This document shows positions 25,159 to 33,006 of a stretch of 46,465 bases of DNA, piece by piece. A program made the translations under genes and the position numbers. The stretch is from CAZMRF01 sp964568735 (lineage in GTDB: Bacteria; Acidobacteriota; Polarisedimenticolia; JACPZX01): NCBI GenBank assembly GCA_964568735.1, contig CAZMRF010000037.1:1-46465 (forward strand), given 5' to 3'. The notes under the pieces are model-generated. The model searched no databases. It was not told the DNA's origin and saw only the letters and a program-made list of their open reading frames with translations. Numbering within the stretch: position 1 is the stretch's first letter; every line of letters starts with the position of its first letter.

Positions 25159-26255
25159 GAGATTGCCGCCAGGTGGTGAAACTCCCGGCGAAGGGCATTC
25201 ATGTCGACGTCCTCGCGGACCTCGGGGTGGGTCCTGTTCGACAGCAGCACGTAGGTCCGCCACCGGACGGGGTCGATCCAGACCGAGGTGCCGGTGAAAC
25301 CGTTGTGGCCGACGGCCGCCGCCGGAAGCGCCTCTCCGGCCGCCGTGCCGGGATCGGCGCCTCCCCCGGGGCCACGGTTCACACGCCACGCCAAGGATCG
25401 AGGCTCGGGCAGGGAGCCCGTCTGAGCCTCGATGAGGAGCGCGGCTTCATCCTCGCGCAGCAGCGTGGATTCCACGCCCCGCATCTGGCGAGCCACCTGG
25501 AAGACGTCGTCCACGGTGCCGAAGAGACCCGCATGCCCGGCGACTCCACCGGCCGCCCATGCGTTCTGGTCGTGCACCTCGCCCCGGATGACGCCCTGGC
25601 GCCAGCCGGAATAGCCGCGCGCGGCCGCGCCGGCCTTCACACGCTCATACTTGCACGAGTCCTCCGAGGCAGCCACCCGTGAGAGCAGCTCCGGACCGGG
25701 ACGGAAACAGGCTCCCGATCCCGAGGGCGCGAGGACGAGGGCGCGCGCGAGGTCGTCGAGCGGCGCGGCACCGACGCCTTCCAGGATGGCTCCGAGCGCG
25801 ATGTAGCCCAGATCCGAATAGACGACGCGGGTTCCTGGCGTGGCTCGAAGATCCGTCTCACCGATCCGGGACACGTACTCGTGGATCGTGCGACCGCGCG
25901 CGTAGAGCGGCGCCCAGTCGGGTAGTCCCGAAGTGTGCGTCAGGAGGTGCGCGAGCGTGATGTCGCGCTTGTCCTGCCGCGCGAAGGCCTCCGTGAATCG
26001 CCGGACGGGTGAATTCAGATCAATCCCCTCCTCGCGCGCGAGGATGAGCGTGACGAGAGAGGTGACGAGGGGCTTCGTCAGCGAAGCCAGGTCGTAGATC
26101 GTGTCGCGGGAGGCCTTCTCCGAAGCCGGCTCGAGGACCTTGAAGCCGAGGGCTCCCGCATCGAGGATCCTGCCGCCCTCGGCGACGAGCCAGGCCGCGG
26201 AAGGAAGGACGCCCTCCTCGATCCGCGAGGCGAGGTAATCAGCCGCCGTCCTCAC
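25155..26255 (-). CDS. Serine hydrolase of the beta-lactamase (class C/PBP4*) family
   Basis: The protein has 366 residues. The catalytic SxxK is S58-L-T-K61 (in DLASLTKPLV), the second motif is Y146-S-D (YSDLGY) and the third is H-N-G near the C-terminus (GHNGFTG). HLLTHTSGLPDW is also typical. The family includes esterases, peptidases and peptide-amidases as well as beta-lactamases, so resistance cannot be inferred. No signal peptide is seen, suggesting a cytoplasmic enzyme. GTG at 26255 has GGAGG 6 nt upstream and overlaps the upstream oxidoreductase by 17 nt. It is the penultimate gene of the leftward lpx block. Confidence 0.85.
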   Translation of the reverse strand: MRTAADYLASRIEEGVLPSAAWLVAEGGRILDAGALGFKVLEPASEKASRDTIYDLASLTKPLVTSLVTLILAREEGIDLNSPVRRFTEAFARQDKRDITLAHLLTHTSGLPDWAPLYARGRTIHEYVSRIGETDLRATPGTRVVYSDLGYIALGAILEGVGAAPLDDLARALVLAPSGSGACFRPGPELLSRVAASEDSCKYERVKAGAAARGYSGWRQGVIRGEVHDQNAWAAGGVAGHAGLFGTVDDVFQVARQMRGVESTLLREDEAALLIEAQTGSLPEPRSLAWRVNRGPGGGADPGTAAGEALPAAAVGHNGFTGTSVWIDPVRWRTYVLLSNRTHPEVREDVDMNALRREFHHLAAIS

Positions 26256-27213
26256 GTCGGGCCTCCTCGAGCCTCTCGGCGACCGCCAGCGCCACGGCGA
26301 GCGCTTCCCGCCCTTCGCGGCCTCCGACCTCGAAGGGCGGCCCCCCGCGGGCGGCGGCGACGAAGGCGCGCAGCTCGGCGGCCAGCGGCTCGTCATGGAT
26401 GACGGCAGGAGTCTCCCGGACGACCCGTGGCATCCCTCCCGGCCCTTCCGCGCGGCTCAGCGTGATGACTTCCAGGGTCTGGTCGGCGCAATCGCACGAG
26501 AGATACGAGTTCCTCGTGAAGACCCGCACCTTGCGGGTCTTGGAGGCGCTGATCCGGCTCGCGGTGAGGTTGGCGACGCAGCCGCCCGTGAGGTGGATCC
26601 GGGCATTGGCGATGTCCACGCGCGGGGTGAGCGCCGCGACCCCCGCCACGTCCAGCGATTTCACGGTGGAGCCGCCGGTGAGGGCGAGCACGAGATCGAT
26701 GTCGTGGATCATGAGGTCGAGGATCACGTCGATGTCGAGGCTGCGCGCAGGGAAGGTGCCCAGCCTGTGGATCTCGATGAAGCGCGGTTCATGGGTCCTC
26801 TCCCGAAGGGCCCTCACGGCGGGATTGAAGCGCTCCGTATGGCCCACTCCCAGGAGGGCCCCATGCGCCCCCGCCACGGCGATGAGGTCGTCCGCCTCCG
26901 GGAGCGAGGGCGCCAGGGGCTTCTCCACCAGGACCGCCGTCCCCTGACTCAGGAAGTCCGCGGCCACCGTCCTGTGGGACTCCGTGGGCGTGGCCACCGA
27001 GACGGCATCCACGAGCCCGAGCAAGCGCCGGTAGTCCTCGAAGGGCTCCACGCCGTGGCGCCCCGCCACCTCGGCGGCGCGCTCGCGCCTCGTGTCGGCC
27101 ACGCCCACGAGCTCGACCTCCGTCATGCTCGCGTAAATCCGCGCGTGGTGCTGGCCCAGGTAACCCACGCCGACGACTCCGGCCTTGAGCCGCTTGCCTT
27201 CAGGCGCGCTCAC
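26239..27213 (-). CDS. Gfo/Idh/MocA family NAD(P)-dependent oxidoreductase (GnnA-like candidate)
   Basis: The protein has 324 residues. The Rossmann start KAGVVGVGYLGQHHARIY and the family EKP motif (VLVEKPLAPS) are present. HDIDLVLAL supplies the conserved His-Asp of the substrate domain. GTG at 27213 overlaps the lpxA stop (GTGA). In several phyla a Gfo/Idh protein next to lpxA is GnnA, which oxidises the 3-OH of UDP-GlcNAc so that GnnB can make the 2,3-diamino sugar of lipid A. No gnnB is in the window, so this is only a hypothesis; a role in other UDP-sugar chemistry is possible. Confidence 0.8.
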   Translation of the reverse strand: MSAPEGKRLKAGVVGVGYLGQHHARIYASMTEVELVGVADTRRERAAEVAGRHGVEPFEDYRRLLGLVDAVSVATPTESHRTVAADFLSQGTAVLVEKPLAPSLPEADDLIAVAGAHGALLGVGHTERFNPAVRALRERTHEPRFIEIHRLGTFPARSLDIDVILDLMIHDIDLVLALTGGSTVKSLDVAGVAALTPRVDIANARIHLTGGCVANLTASRISASKTRKVRVFTRNSYLSCDCADQTLEVITLSRAEGPGGMPRVVRETPAVIHDEPLAAELRAFVAAARGGPPFEVGGREGREALAVALAVAERLEEARREDGG

Positions 27214-27992
27214 TTGATCACGCCCCTCTCGGCACTCCTGATGAACGAGATGAAGTAGGCCGCCTCCTCCGTGGCCTTCACGTCCGCCTCCATCCGCTCG
27301 AGCGCCTGCGTCGTGTTGAGCCCCGGCTGCCTGAAGATGCGGTAGGCCTGCTTGAGGGATTCGATGGCTTCCTCGCTGACGCCCTTCCTCTTCAACCCGA
27401 TGCTGTTGACCCCGTAGGTGGAGGCCTCGCGCTCGCCGACGCTCTTGACGAACGGCAGGGCGTCCTTCGTGACGACGGTGAAGCCCCCGATGAAGGCATG
27501 CCTGCCGACGCGGCACATCTGGTGGACGGCGCTGAAGGCGCCGACGGTCGCGCCATCCTCCACCGTGACGTGGCCCGCGAGAGTGGCGCCGTTCGCGAAG
27601 ATGGTCCCGCTGCCGACGATGCAGTCATGGGCCACGTGGGCGTAGGCCATGAAGAGGTTGTCGTCGCCGATCCGGGTGATGCCCCCCCCGTCGTGCGTGC
27701 CCCGGTTCACGGTGACGAACTCGCGAAAGACGTTGCGGTGGCCCACGACCAGCTCGGTTCTCTCCCCCCGGAACTTGAGGTCCTGGGGGTCCGAGCCCAC
27801 CGAGCAGAAGGGATGGAAGCGGCAGCTCTCTCCCGCCCGGAGCGGACCCTGGAGAACCACGTGGGCCATCACCTGGCAGCCGGCTCCCAGCGACACCTCG
27901 TCGCCGATGATCGCGTAGGGGCCCACGACGGCTCCCTCGCCCAGGGAGGCGCTCGGCGAGACGATGGCGGTCGGGTGGATCGCGCCTGTCAT
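27210..27992 (-). CDS. lpxA: UDP-N-acetylglucosamine O-acyltransferase LpxA
   Basis: The protein has 260 residues, the normal LpxA size. It opens with IHPTAIVSPSASLGEGAVVGPYAIIGD and runs through hexapeptide repeats of a left-handed beta-helix. The conserved FREFVTVNRGTHDGGG and the catalytic-His region MAYAHVAHDCIVG are present, with IGLKRKG and a C-terminal helical part after them. It adds the first hydroxyacyl chain to UDP-GlcNAc (or UDP-GlcNAc3N). The ATG overlaps the fabZ stop (ATGA). Confidence 0.96.
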   Translation of the reverse strand: MTGAIHPTAIVSPSASLGEGAVVGPYAIIGDEVSLGAGCQVMAHVVLQGPLRAGESCRFHPFCSVGSDPQDLKFRGERTELVVGHRNVFREFVTVNRGTHDGGGITRIGDDNLFMAYAHVAHDCIVGSGTIFANGATLAGHVTVEDGATVGAFSAVHQMCRVGRHAFIGGFTVVTKDALPFVKSVGEREASTYGVNSIGLKRKGVSEEAIESLKQAYRIFRQPGLNTTQALERMEADVKATEEAAYFISFIRSAERGVIK

Positions 27993-28438
27993 GGCCGCGC
28001 TCTCCCCGGAGCATCCACGAGCGCGGAGAGGATCTCGGCCTCGGCCGCGAGCTGGCCTTCGACGAGAGCCCTGCCCCGCATCCGGCAGGTGCGGGACTTC
28101 AGGCGCACGACCTCCAGCTCGTAGCGGATCTGATCCCCGGGAACCACCGGGCGGCGGAATCGCGCCCCGTCGATCCCCGTGAAGTAGATCAGCTTGTTCC
28201 TCCGATCCGGAATGGACGAGAGGAGCATGACCGCGCCGACCTGCGCCATGCCCTCGACGATCAGGACCGCGGGCATGACCGGGTGTCCCGGGAAATGGCC
28301 CTGGAAGAACGGCTCGTTGATGGTGACGTTCTTGATGCCCACCGCGCGCACCTTCTCGACCACCTCCAGGATGCGATCCACGAGGAGGAAGGGATACCGA
28401 TGGGGCAGGATGTCGAGTATCTCGGTGATGGAGACCAT
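27989..28438 (-). CDS. fabZ: 3-hydroxyacyl-[acyl-carrier-protein] dehydratase FabZ
   Basis: The protein has 149 residues. The hot-dog fold motifs are plain: ILPHRYPFLLVDRI, then FFQGHFPGHPVMPAVLIVEGMAQ, which holds the catalytic His and Glu. It dehydrates 3-hydroxyacyl-ACP in fatty-acid synthesis and competes with LpxA/LpxD for hydroxyacyl-ACP, which explains its place between lpxD and lpxA. Two adjacent ATGs occur (28441 and 28438); the second is preferred because AGGAGG lies about 4 nt away rather than 1. Confidence 0.96.
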   Translation of the reverse strand: MVSITEILDILPHRYPFLLVDRILEVVEKVRAVGIKNVTINEPFFQGHFPGHPVMPAVLIVEGMAQVGAVMLLSSIPDRRNKLIYFTGIDGARFRRPVVPGDQIRYELEVVRLKSRTCRMRGRALVEGQLAAEAEILSALVDAPGRARP

Positions 28439-29499
28439 CATTCCTCCTTGGCGTCCGGATCATCTCCGCGGGTCCGCGGAGACCCTCCCAGCTCGCGCTC
28501 CAGGCGGCTCACACGTCGCAGCATCTCGGGCAGCCGGGCGAAGGCCGCGGCGGCTCGCTTCCAGACTCCGGCATCCACGGCCGGGTGGCCGATGACGAAG
28601 GCTCCCGGCTCGAGGTCATGCGTGACGGCCGACTTGGCCCCGATCCGGGCCCCGTCTCCGATCGTGATGTGGCCCACGGCTCCCGACTGTCCAGCGATGA
28701 CGACCCCCTTGCCGAGGCGCGTGGAGCCCGCGATCCCGGACTGGGCGACGAGAATGCACCTCGGCCCGACGACCACGTTGTGCGCCACCTGCACGAGGTT
28801 GTCGATCTTGCTCCCCCGCCCGATCACCGTGCTCCCGAAGGTACCCCTGTCCACCGTCGAGTTCGCGCCGATCTCCACGTCGTCCTCCACGACGACGTTC
28901 CCCACCTGCGGGATCTTGAAGTGCGACTCCCCGTCCCGGGCGAATCCGAAGCCATCCGAGCCCAGCACCGCCCCCGAGTGGAGGATGACGCGGTCGCCCA
29001 GCACCGTCCCCGGGTAGAGGGTGACGTTGGCGTACAGGATACAGTCCGCGCCGATCGTGCAGCCCTCCCCGATCGACACGCCCCCGTGAATGACCGTCCC
29101 GGAGCCGACCTTCGCCTTCTCGCCGACCCGCGCCCCGTCCAGCACCGCGGCGGACGGATCGATACGGGCACCGGTGCCCACCAGGGCTCCCGGCCTCACC
29201 CCGGGCTCGAACCTCGCCGCGGGATGAAAGACGTGAAGGAGCTTCGCCATGCCGAGGTAGGGGTCCGCGACCCGCACCACGTCGAGCCCGGGGAGCTCCA
29301 CGCCGGGCGCCGCGAGGATCGCCCCCGGGCGGCTCTTCAGGGCTTGCTCGAGGTAGCGGGGGCTGGAGAGGAAGGAGATCTCCTCCGGCCCCGCCCGCTC
29401 GAGCGGCGCGACTCCCCGGATTGGCTTCCCGGGATCGCCCTCGAGCGAGCCGCCCACCGCCGCGGCCAGGTCGCCCAGGCGCCGGTGTTCCGCGGACAA
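28438..29499 (-). CDS. lpxD: UDP-3-O-(3-hydroxyacyl)glucosamine N-acyltransferase LpxD
   Basis: The protein has 353 residues. An N-terminal uridine-binding domain (about 1-105, with LGDLAAAVGGSLEG and ISFLSSPRY) precedes the left-handed beta-helix. The helix contains GSDGFGFARDG, GANSTVDRGTFGSTVIGRGSKIDN and the catalytic-His stretch LVQVAHNVVVG, and a C-terminal helix follows. It transfers the second, amide-linked acyl chain of lipid A. The start is TTG at 29499 with GGAGG 8 nt upstream; the previous stop (skp) is 5 nt away. Its stop overlaps fabZ. Confidence 0.96.
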   Translation of the reverse strand: MSAEHRRLGDLAAAVGGSLEGDPGKPIRGVAPLERAGPEEISFLSSPRYLEQALKSRPGAILAAPGVELPGLDVVRVADPYLGMAKLLHVFHPAARFEPGVRPGALVGTGARIDPSAAVLDGARVGEKAKVGSGTVIHGGVSIGEGCTIGADCILYANVTLYPGTVLGDRVILHSGAVLGSDGFGFARDGESHFKIPQVGNVVVEDDVEIGANSTVDRGTFGSTVIGRGSKIDNLVQVAHNVVVGPRCILVAQSGIAGSTRLGKGVVIAGQSGAVGHITIGDGARIGAKSAVTHDLEPGAFVIGHPAVDAGVWKRAAAAFARLPEMLRRVSRLERELGGSPRTRGDDPDAKEE

Positions 29500-29504
29500 C
29501 GGGC

Positions 29505-30089
29505 CTACCTCCCTCCGCCCGGGGGCGGTGTGCCCGCCTGCTCCGGCGCCGCCGGCTGGCTGTTGATCCGCTGCAACACCTCGTCGGTGATGTCGATGGA
29601 GTCGGAAGCGAAGAGGACCGGCATGGTCTTCTTCTCGAGGATCACCGTGTAGCCCCGCTCCTGGCCCAGGACGGCCGTCACGAGCAGAGCGGCCCGCTGG
29701 AGCTTCGCCAGCGCCCGGTTGAACTCGTTCTGCACGTCCCGCGTGGCGTCCTCGTTCATTCTCCTCAGCTCGATCCGGCGGGATTCGTATTCACGGACGC
29801 GCGCCTCCCGCCGCTCGTCGCTCCAGGAGAGCGAGGCGTTGCGAATGCTCTCTTCCAGATCCTCGAGCTCCTTCTGCTTGGTCGCCAGGACGGAGGTCCG
29901 CTCGGTCCGCAGCCGATCGATGGCCGCCTGCTCGACCCGCCCCATCTCGCTGTCGCTCATGACCCGGTCCATGTCCACGACGGCCAGACGGATGGTCTGC
30001 GGGGGAGCGTCCTGCCCCCGGGCAGTGAGAACGGCGCCTGTGAGGATCGCCGCGGTGGCCACGATGAATTTTGCGGTTCTCGCTGACAT
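29505..30089 (-). CDS. skp: OmpH/Skp family outer-membrane protein chaperone
   Basis: The protein has 194 residues with a signal peptide (SARTAKFIVATAAILTGAVL, cleaved near TARGQ). The Skp start strand IRLAVVDMDRVMSDSEMG follows, then a long coiled coil (about 50-150) and the closing YTVILEKKTMPVLFASDSIDITDEVL. Skp trimers hold unfolded outer-membrane proteins in the periplasm for BamA. A Pro/Gly tail ends the protein. ATG at 30089 has AAAGGAG about 8 nt upstream. It lies 14 nt downstream of bamA, the classical order bamA-skp-lpxD-fabZ-lpxA. Confidence 0.92.
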   Translation of the reverse strand: MSARTAKFIVATAAILTGAVLTARGQDAPPQTIRLAVVDMDRVMSDSEMGRVEQAAIDRLRTERTSVLATKQKELEDLEESIRNASLSWSDERREARVREYESRRIELRRMNEDATRDVQNEFNRALAKLQRAALLVTAVLGQERGYTVILEKKTMPVLFASDSIDITDEVLQRINSQPAAPEQAGTPPPGGGR

Positions 30090-30103
30090 TGTCTTTGCTC
30101 CTT

Positions 30104-32605
30104 TCAGAACGTGGTTCCTATCGAGAACACGAAGGTCTGTGAGTCCTCGCCCGGCTCCTCGTCCAGGTTCCAACCATAGATCAGCCTGATGGGCGCTCCG
30201 AAGATGGGAAGGTAGAGGCGCATCTCGAAGCCCGCGTCCTTCTTGAGATCGGACACATCGATACCCTGCTCCTCCGTGAAGGCTCTTCCGGCGTCGAGGA
30301 AGAAGGCGAAATCCACGGGACCCGCCGTGGGAAAGACGTACTCCGCGTTGAGGAGGAGCATCTTGTCGCCGCCCGCCCTCACCCTGGCGCAGTGATTCAC
30401 CTTTCCGTGGCAGTTCCCGCCGACGCAGCGCTGTGTCGCATCTTCGCACTCCTGCTTGTCGAAGAAGATCTCGTCGCCCACGGTGTCGTTGATGAAGCCG
30501 AAGGGAGAGACCGTCCTGGTCTCGAAGATGCGCAGGGATCTCTCCCCCCCGAGGAAGAAGCGCTCGAAGGTCGGAAGGAAGCTGTCTCCGAAGGATCCGA
30601 CGTAGCCGGCCTCGGCGTGGAAGGCCCAGTAGGTGCGCCTCCAGGACTTGAGATAGCGGGTCATCTCGGTGAGGCTCTTGATGAAATAGTTGTCGCCGCC
30701 GAGCGCTCCGCCCGCGTACTCGACGGAGGCCAGGCCCTGGAAGCCGCGGGAGGGCCGGAAGGGGTTGTTGCGGGTGTCGTAGGAGTAGGCGGGCCGGAGG
30801 CTGCTCGTGCGCGTGTCGGAGCTGATCCCACTGACCGGATCGTAGTTGGTCTCCTGGAAGAGGTAGGAGGTCGTGACGGAGTTGAAGACCCGGAAGCGGC
30901 GCCCGAGGGTCAGGGTGCCGCCCGAGGAGTCGGTATCGAAATCCACGTAGTCGGTCGTGCGGCGGAAGAGGCTCACGCCGAAGAGCACGGGGCGCCCCAT
31001 CAGGTAGGGCTCGGTGAAGGAGAAGACGTATCGAGTGGAGAGGCGGCCTGTCTGCGCGTTGAATGTGACCAGGTCGCCCCGGCCCAGGAAGTTGCGCGTC
31101 TGGTAGTTCGCCGTGAAGAAGCCGCCGTCCAGCCCCGAGTAGCCGCCTCCCACCTGGAGCTCGCTCCGGCGCTGCTCGATGCCCTCGATGTTCACGTCGA
31201 CCTTGTCGGTCCCCTCGATGGGGGTGATCTTGGGCTCCTGCTGCACCTCGAAGAAGCCGAGCTGGTTGATCCGGCGGATGCCGAGCCTGAGCCGCTGAAG
31301 GTCAAGGAGATCCTCCTCGTTCACCTGCATCTCGCGGCGCAGGACGGCGTCCCTCGTGACCGTGTTGCCGGCGAATCCGATGCGATCGATGCGGTAGGGC
31401 TTGTCCTCGCTGATCCGGATCGTGACGTCGGCCACGCCGTCGGGCTTCCGGTTGATGATCCTGTTCGTCGAGATGTAAAGGTACCCTCTGCGGCTGTATT
31501 CCGACTCGACGCCATCGAGCCCCGCCTGCAGCAGGGCGTTGTTGAGGATCTGCCCCTGCCGGAGCGGGATGCGGCTGGTGATCTGCTCGCCCGTGAACAC
31601 CGTGTTCCCGGAGACCTCGATGGTGCCCAGGCGGTACTGCGTGCCTTCACTGAGCGATTGGGTGACGTGCACCCACTTGCGCGACTTGCCGGGCTTCTCC
31701 GACTTGCGCTCCTCCACCACCTCCACGTCGGCGGGCTTGAGCTCCACGTCGATGTAGCCGGAGTTGTGGTAGAGGGCCTCCACCTCACGCATGTCCTGGT
31801 CGAACTTGATGGGGTGGTAGATGTCCTTGCCGCTCATCCGGGTGAAGAGGCCCTTCTCCTTGGTGAGCTTCAGGGTCTTCTTGAGCTTTCGGTCCGAGTA
31901 GACCGAATTCCCCGTGAAGTCGATCTTGCGGATGCGGGTCCGGGGCCCCTCCTCGATCTCGAAGTTGACGTTGAGAGAGCCCGCTGAGACGCCCTCCTTC
32001 ATGGTGGCTGCGACCGTCCCGTCCAGGTATCCCTTCTGCCCCAGGAGACCCTTGATCGTCTCCTCGGCCTTCTTGATGGCGTCCAGGTCCAGGGGCTCGC
32101 CGATCTCGATGATCGCGCCTCGCTCCTTGAGCCCGTCCTCGATCTGAGACTCGCCGATCACCTTGCTCTGGTCGTAGGTGACGTCGTTGACGATCGGCTT
32201 CTCCTCGACGTGGATGATGACCGCCCGCCCGCTCTCGTCGCTGCGCGACTCGATCCAGAGGTTCTTGAGCAGCCCGCGCGCCCAGATCTTCTTGAAGTCC
32301 TCGCGCAGGACGGCCTCGTCGTAGACATCGCCCTCGCTGGACTTCATCAGATGGAGGACCGCGTCCTGAGTCAGGCGGACGTTCCCGACGACGAGGATGC
32401 GGGTGATCCTGGGCTTTCCGGCGTCGGGCGTGAGGCTGTCACGGACCGCCGATCCGCTCAGAGGGCCCGAGCGGCCCTCTCCCTCCGGGCGGTTCGGATC
32501 CGTTCCCTCGGCCTGCGCGAGGAGAGGCCCGGGCTCCGCCGCCTCGCCCGCGTCCGCGGCCCGCGGCGCGAGCAGGGACACGGCCAGCGCGGCCGCACAG
32601 GCCAC
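30104..32605 (-). CDS. bamA: Outer membrane protein assembly factor BamA
   Basis: The protein has 833 residues. Five POTRA domains (about 65-480; for example RITRILVVGNVRLTQDAV) lead into a 16-strand barrel ending in Phe (VFSIGTTF), as required for BAM recognition. It inserts beta-barrel proteins into the outer membrane. In loop 6 the usual VRGF reads LRIF (GGERSLRIFET), and a following segment carries four cysteines (C-x6-C-x4-C-x5-C), where E. coli BamA has a two-Cys disulfide. The GTG start at 32605 gives a signal peptide without a basic n-region. A CTG 20 nt further upstream, with GGAGG 10 nt before it, would add RSGGWK. Confidence 0.95.
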   Translation of the reverse strand: MACAAALAVSLLAPRAADAGEAAEPGPLLAQAEGTDPNRPEGEGRSGPLSGSAVRDSLTPDAGKPRITRILVVGNVRLTQDAVLHLMKSSEGDVYDEAVLREDFKKIWARGLLKNLWIESRSDESGRAVIIHVEEKPIVNDVTYDQSKVIGESQIEDGLKERGAIIEIGEPLDLDAIKKAEETIKGLLGQKGYLDGTVAATMKEGVSAGSLNVNFEIEEGPRTRIRKIDFTGNSVYSDRKLKKTLKLTKEKGLFTRMSGKDIYHPIKFDQDMREVEALYHNSGYIDVELKPADVEVVEERKSEKPGKSRKWVHVTQSLSEGTQYRLGTIEVSGNTVFTGEQITSRIPLRQGQILNNALLQAGLDGVESEYSRRGYLYISTNRIINRKPDGVADVTIRISEDKPYRIDRIGFAGNTVTRDAVLRREMQVNEEDLLDLQRLRLGIRRINQLGFFEVQQEPKITPIEGTDKVDVNIEGIEQRRSELQVGGGYSGLDGGFFTANYQTRNFLGRGDLVTFNAQTGRLSTRYVFSFTEPYLMGRPVLFGVSLFRRTTDYVDFDTDSSGGTLTLGRRFRVFNSVTTSYLFQETNYDPVSGISSDTRTSSLRPAYSYDTRNNPFRPSRGFQGLASVEYAGGALGGDNYFIKSLTEMTRYLKSWRRTYWAFHAEAGYVGSFGDSFLPTFERFFLGGERSLRIFETRTVSPFGFINDTVGDEIFFDKQECEDATQRCVGGNCHGKVNHCARVRAGGDKMLLLNAEYVFPTAGPVDFAFFLDAGRAFTEEQGIDVSDLKKDAGFEMRLYLPIFGAPIRLIYGWNLDEEPGEDSQTFVFSIGTTF

Positions 32606-33006
32606 CTTCCATCCGCCGGATCGCAGGGCTCCATACCTCCGGGTGATGCTGTGAGGAAGAGGCGCTCACGCAAGCGGCGCCGGGCGACGCGTGCCCGCCC
32701 TCGCCGGGAGGGCGGGCCGTCCCGCGGCGGCTCTTGGGGAACGCCGGTGCTGACGATGAGCGCCCGGCCGGCCCGGCGCGCCGCATTCTAGATCATGGGA
32801 CACGCCGCAGGCGCCCGGCGTTTCGCCGCCGCCGCCGGCCGGAACCAGGAGTGCAGAACGACCCTTCGTATGGTGGCGCGGGACGGAGGATCGCCCGGAG
32901 CGTACGTCTGGAGCCCGGTCGCAATCGCCCATCGTGTCCGAGCGTGGCACCGGGCGTAAGTAGGAGCGCAGGGCGACACTCCGGCCCGCAACCAGCTTCT
33001 CGAGGG
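32606..33006. other. 401-nt intergenic region between clpC and bamA
   Basis: No credible gene is seen on either strand. It holds the bamA leader, a TAGAAT box on the minus strand (32787-32792) that lacks a good -35, and a perfect 10-pair GC stem (GCCCGCCCTC/GAGGGCGGGC, 32693-32717) with a 5-nt loop. The stem has no T-tract, so it could be a Rho-assisted terminator after clpC or a leader structure of bamA. No tRNA T-loop was found. Confidence 0.5.

Noticed and set aside
25155..26255. Beta-lactamase resistance gene
   Set aside because: The SxxK/YSD/HNG pattern is shared by many esterases and peptidases; no signal peptide and a housekeeping operon argue against resistance.
32693..32717. Intrinsic terminator after clpC
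   Set aside because: The stem is strong but is not followed by a T-tract on either strand, so it is recorded only as a hairpin.
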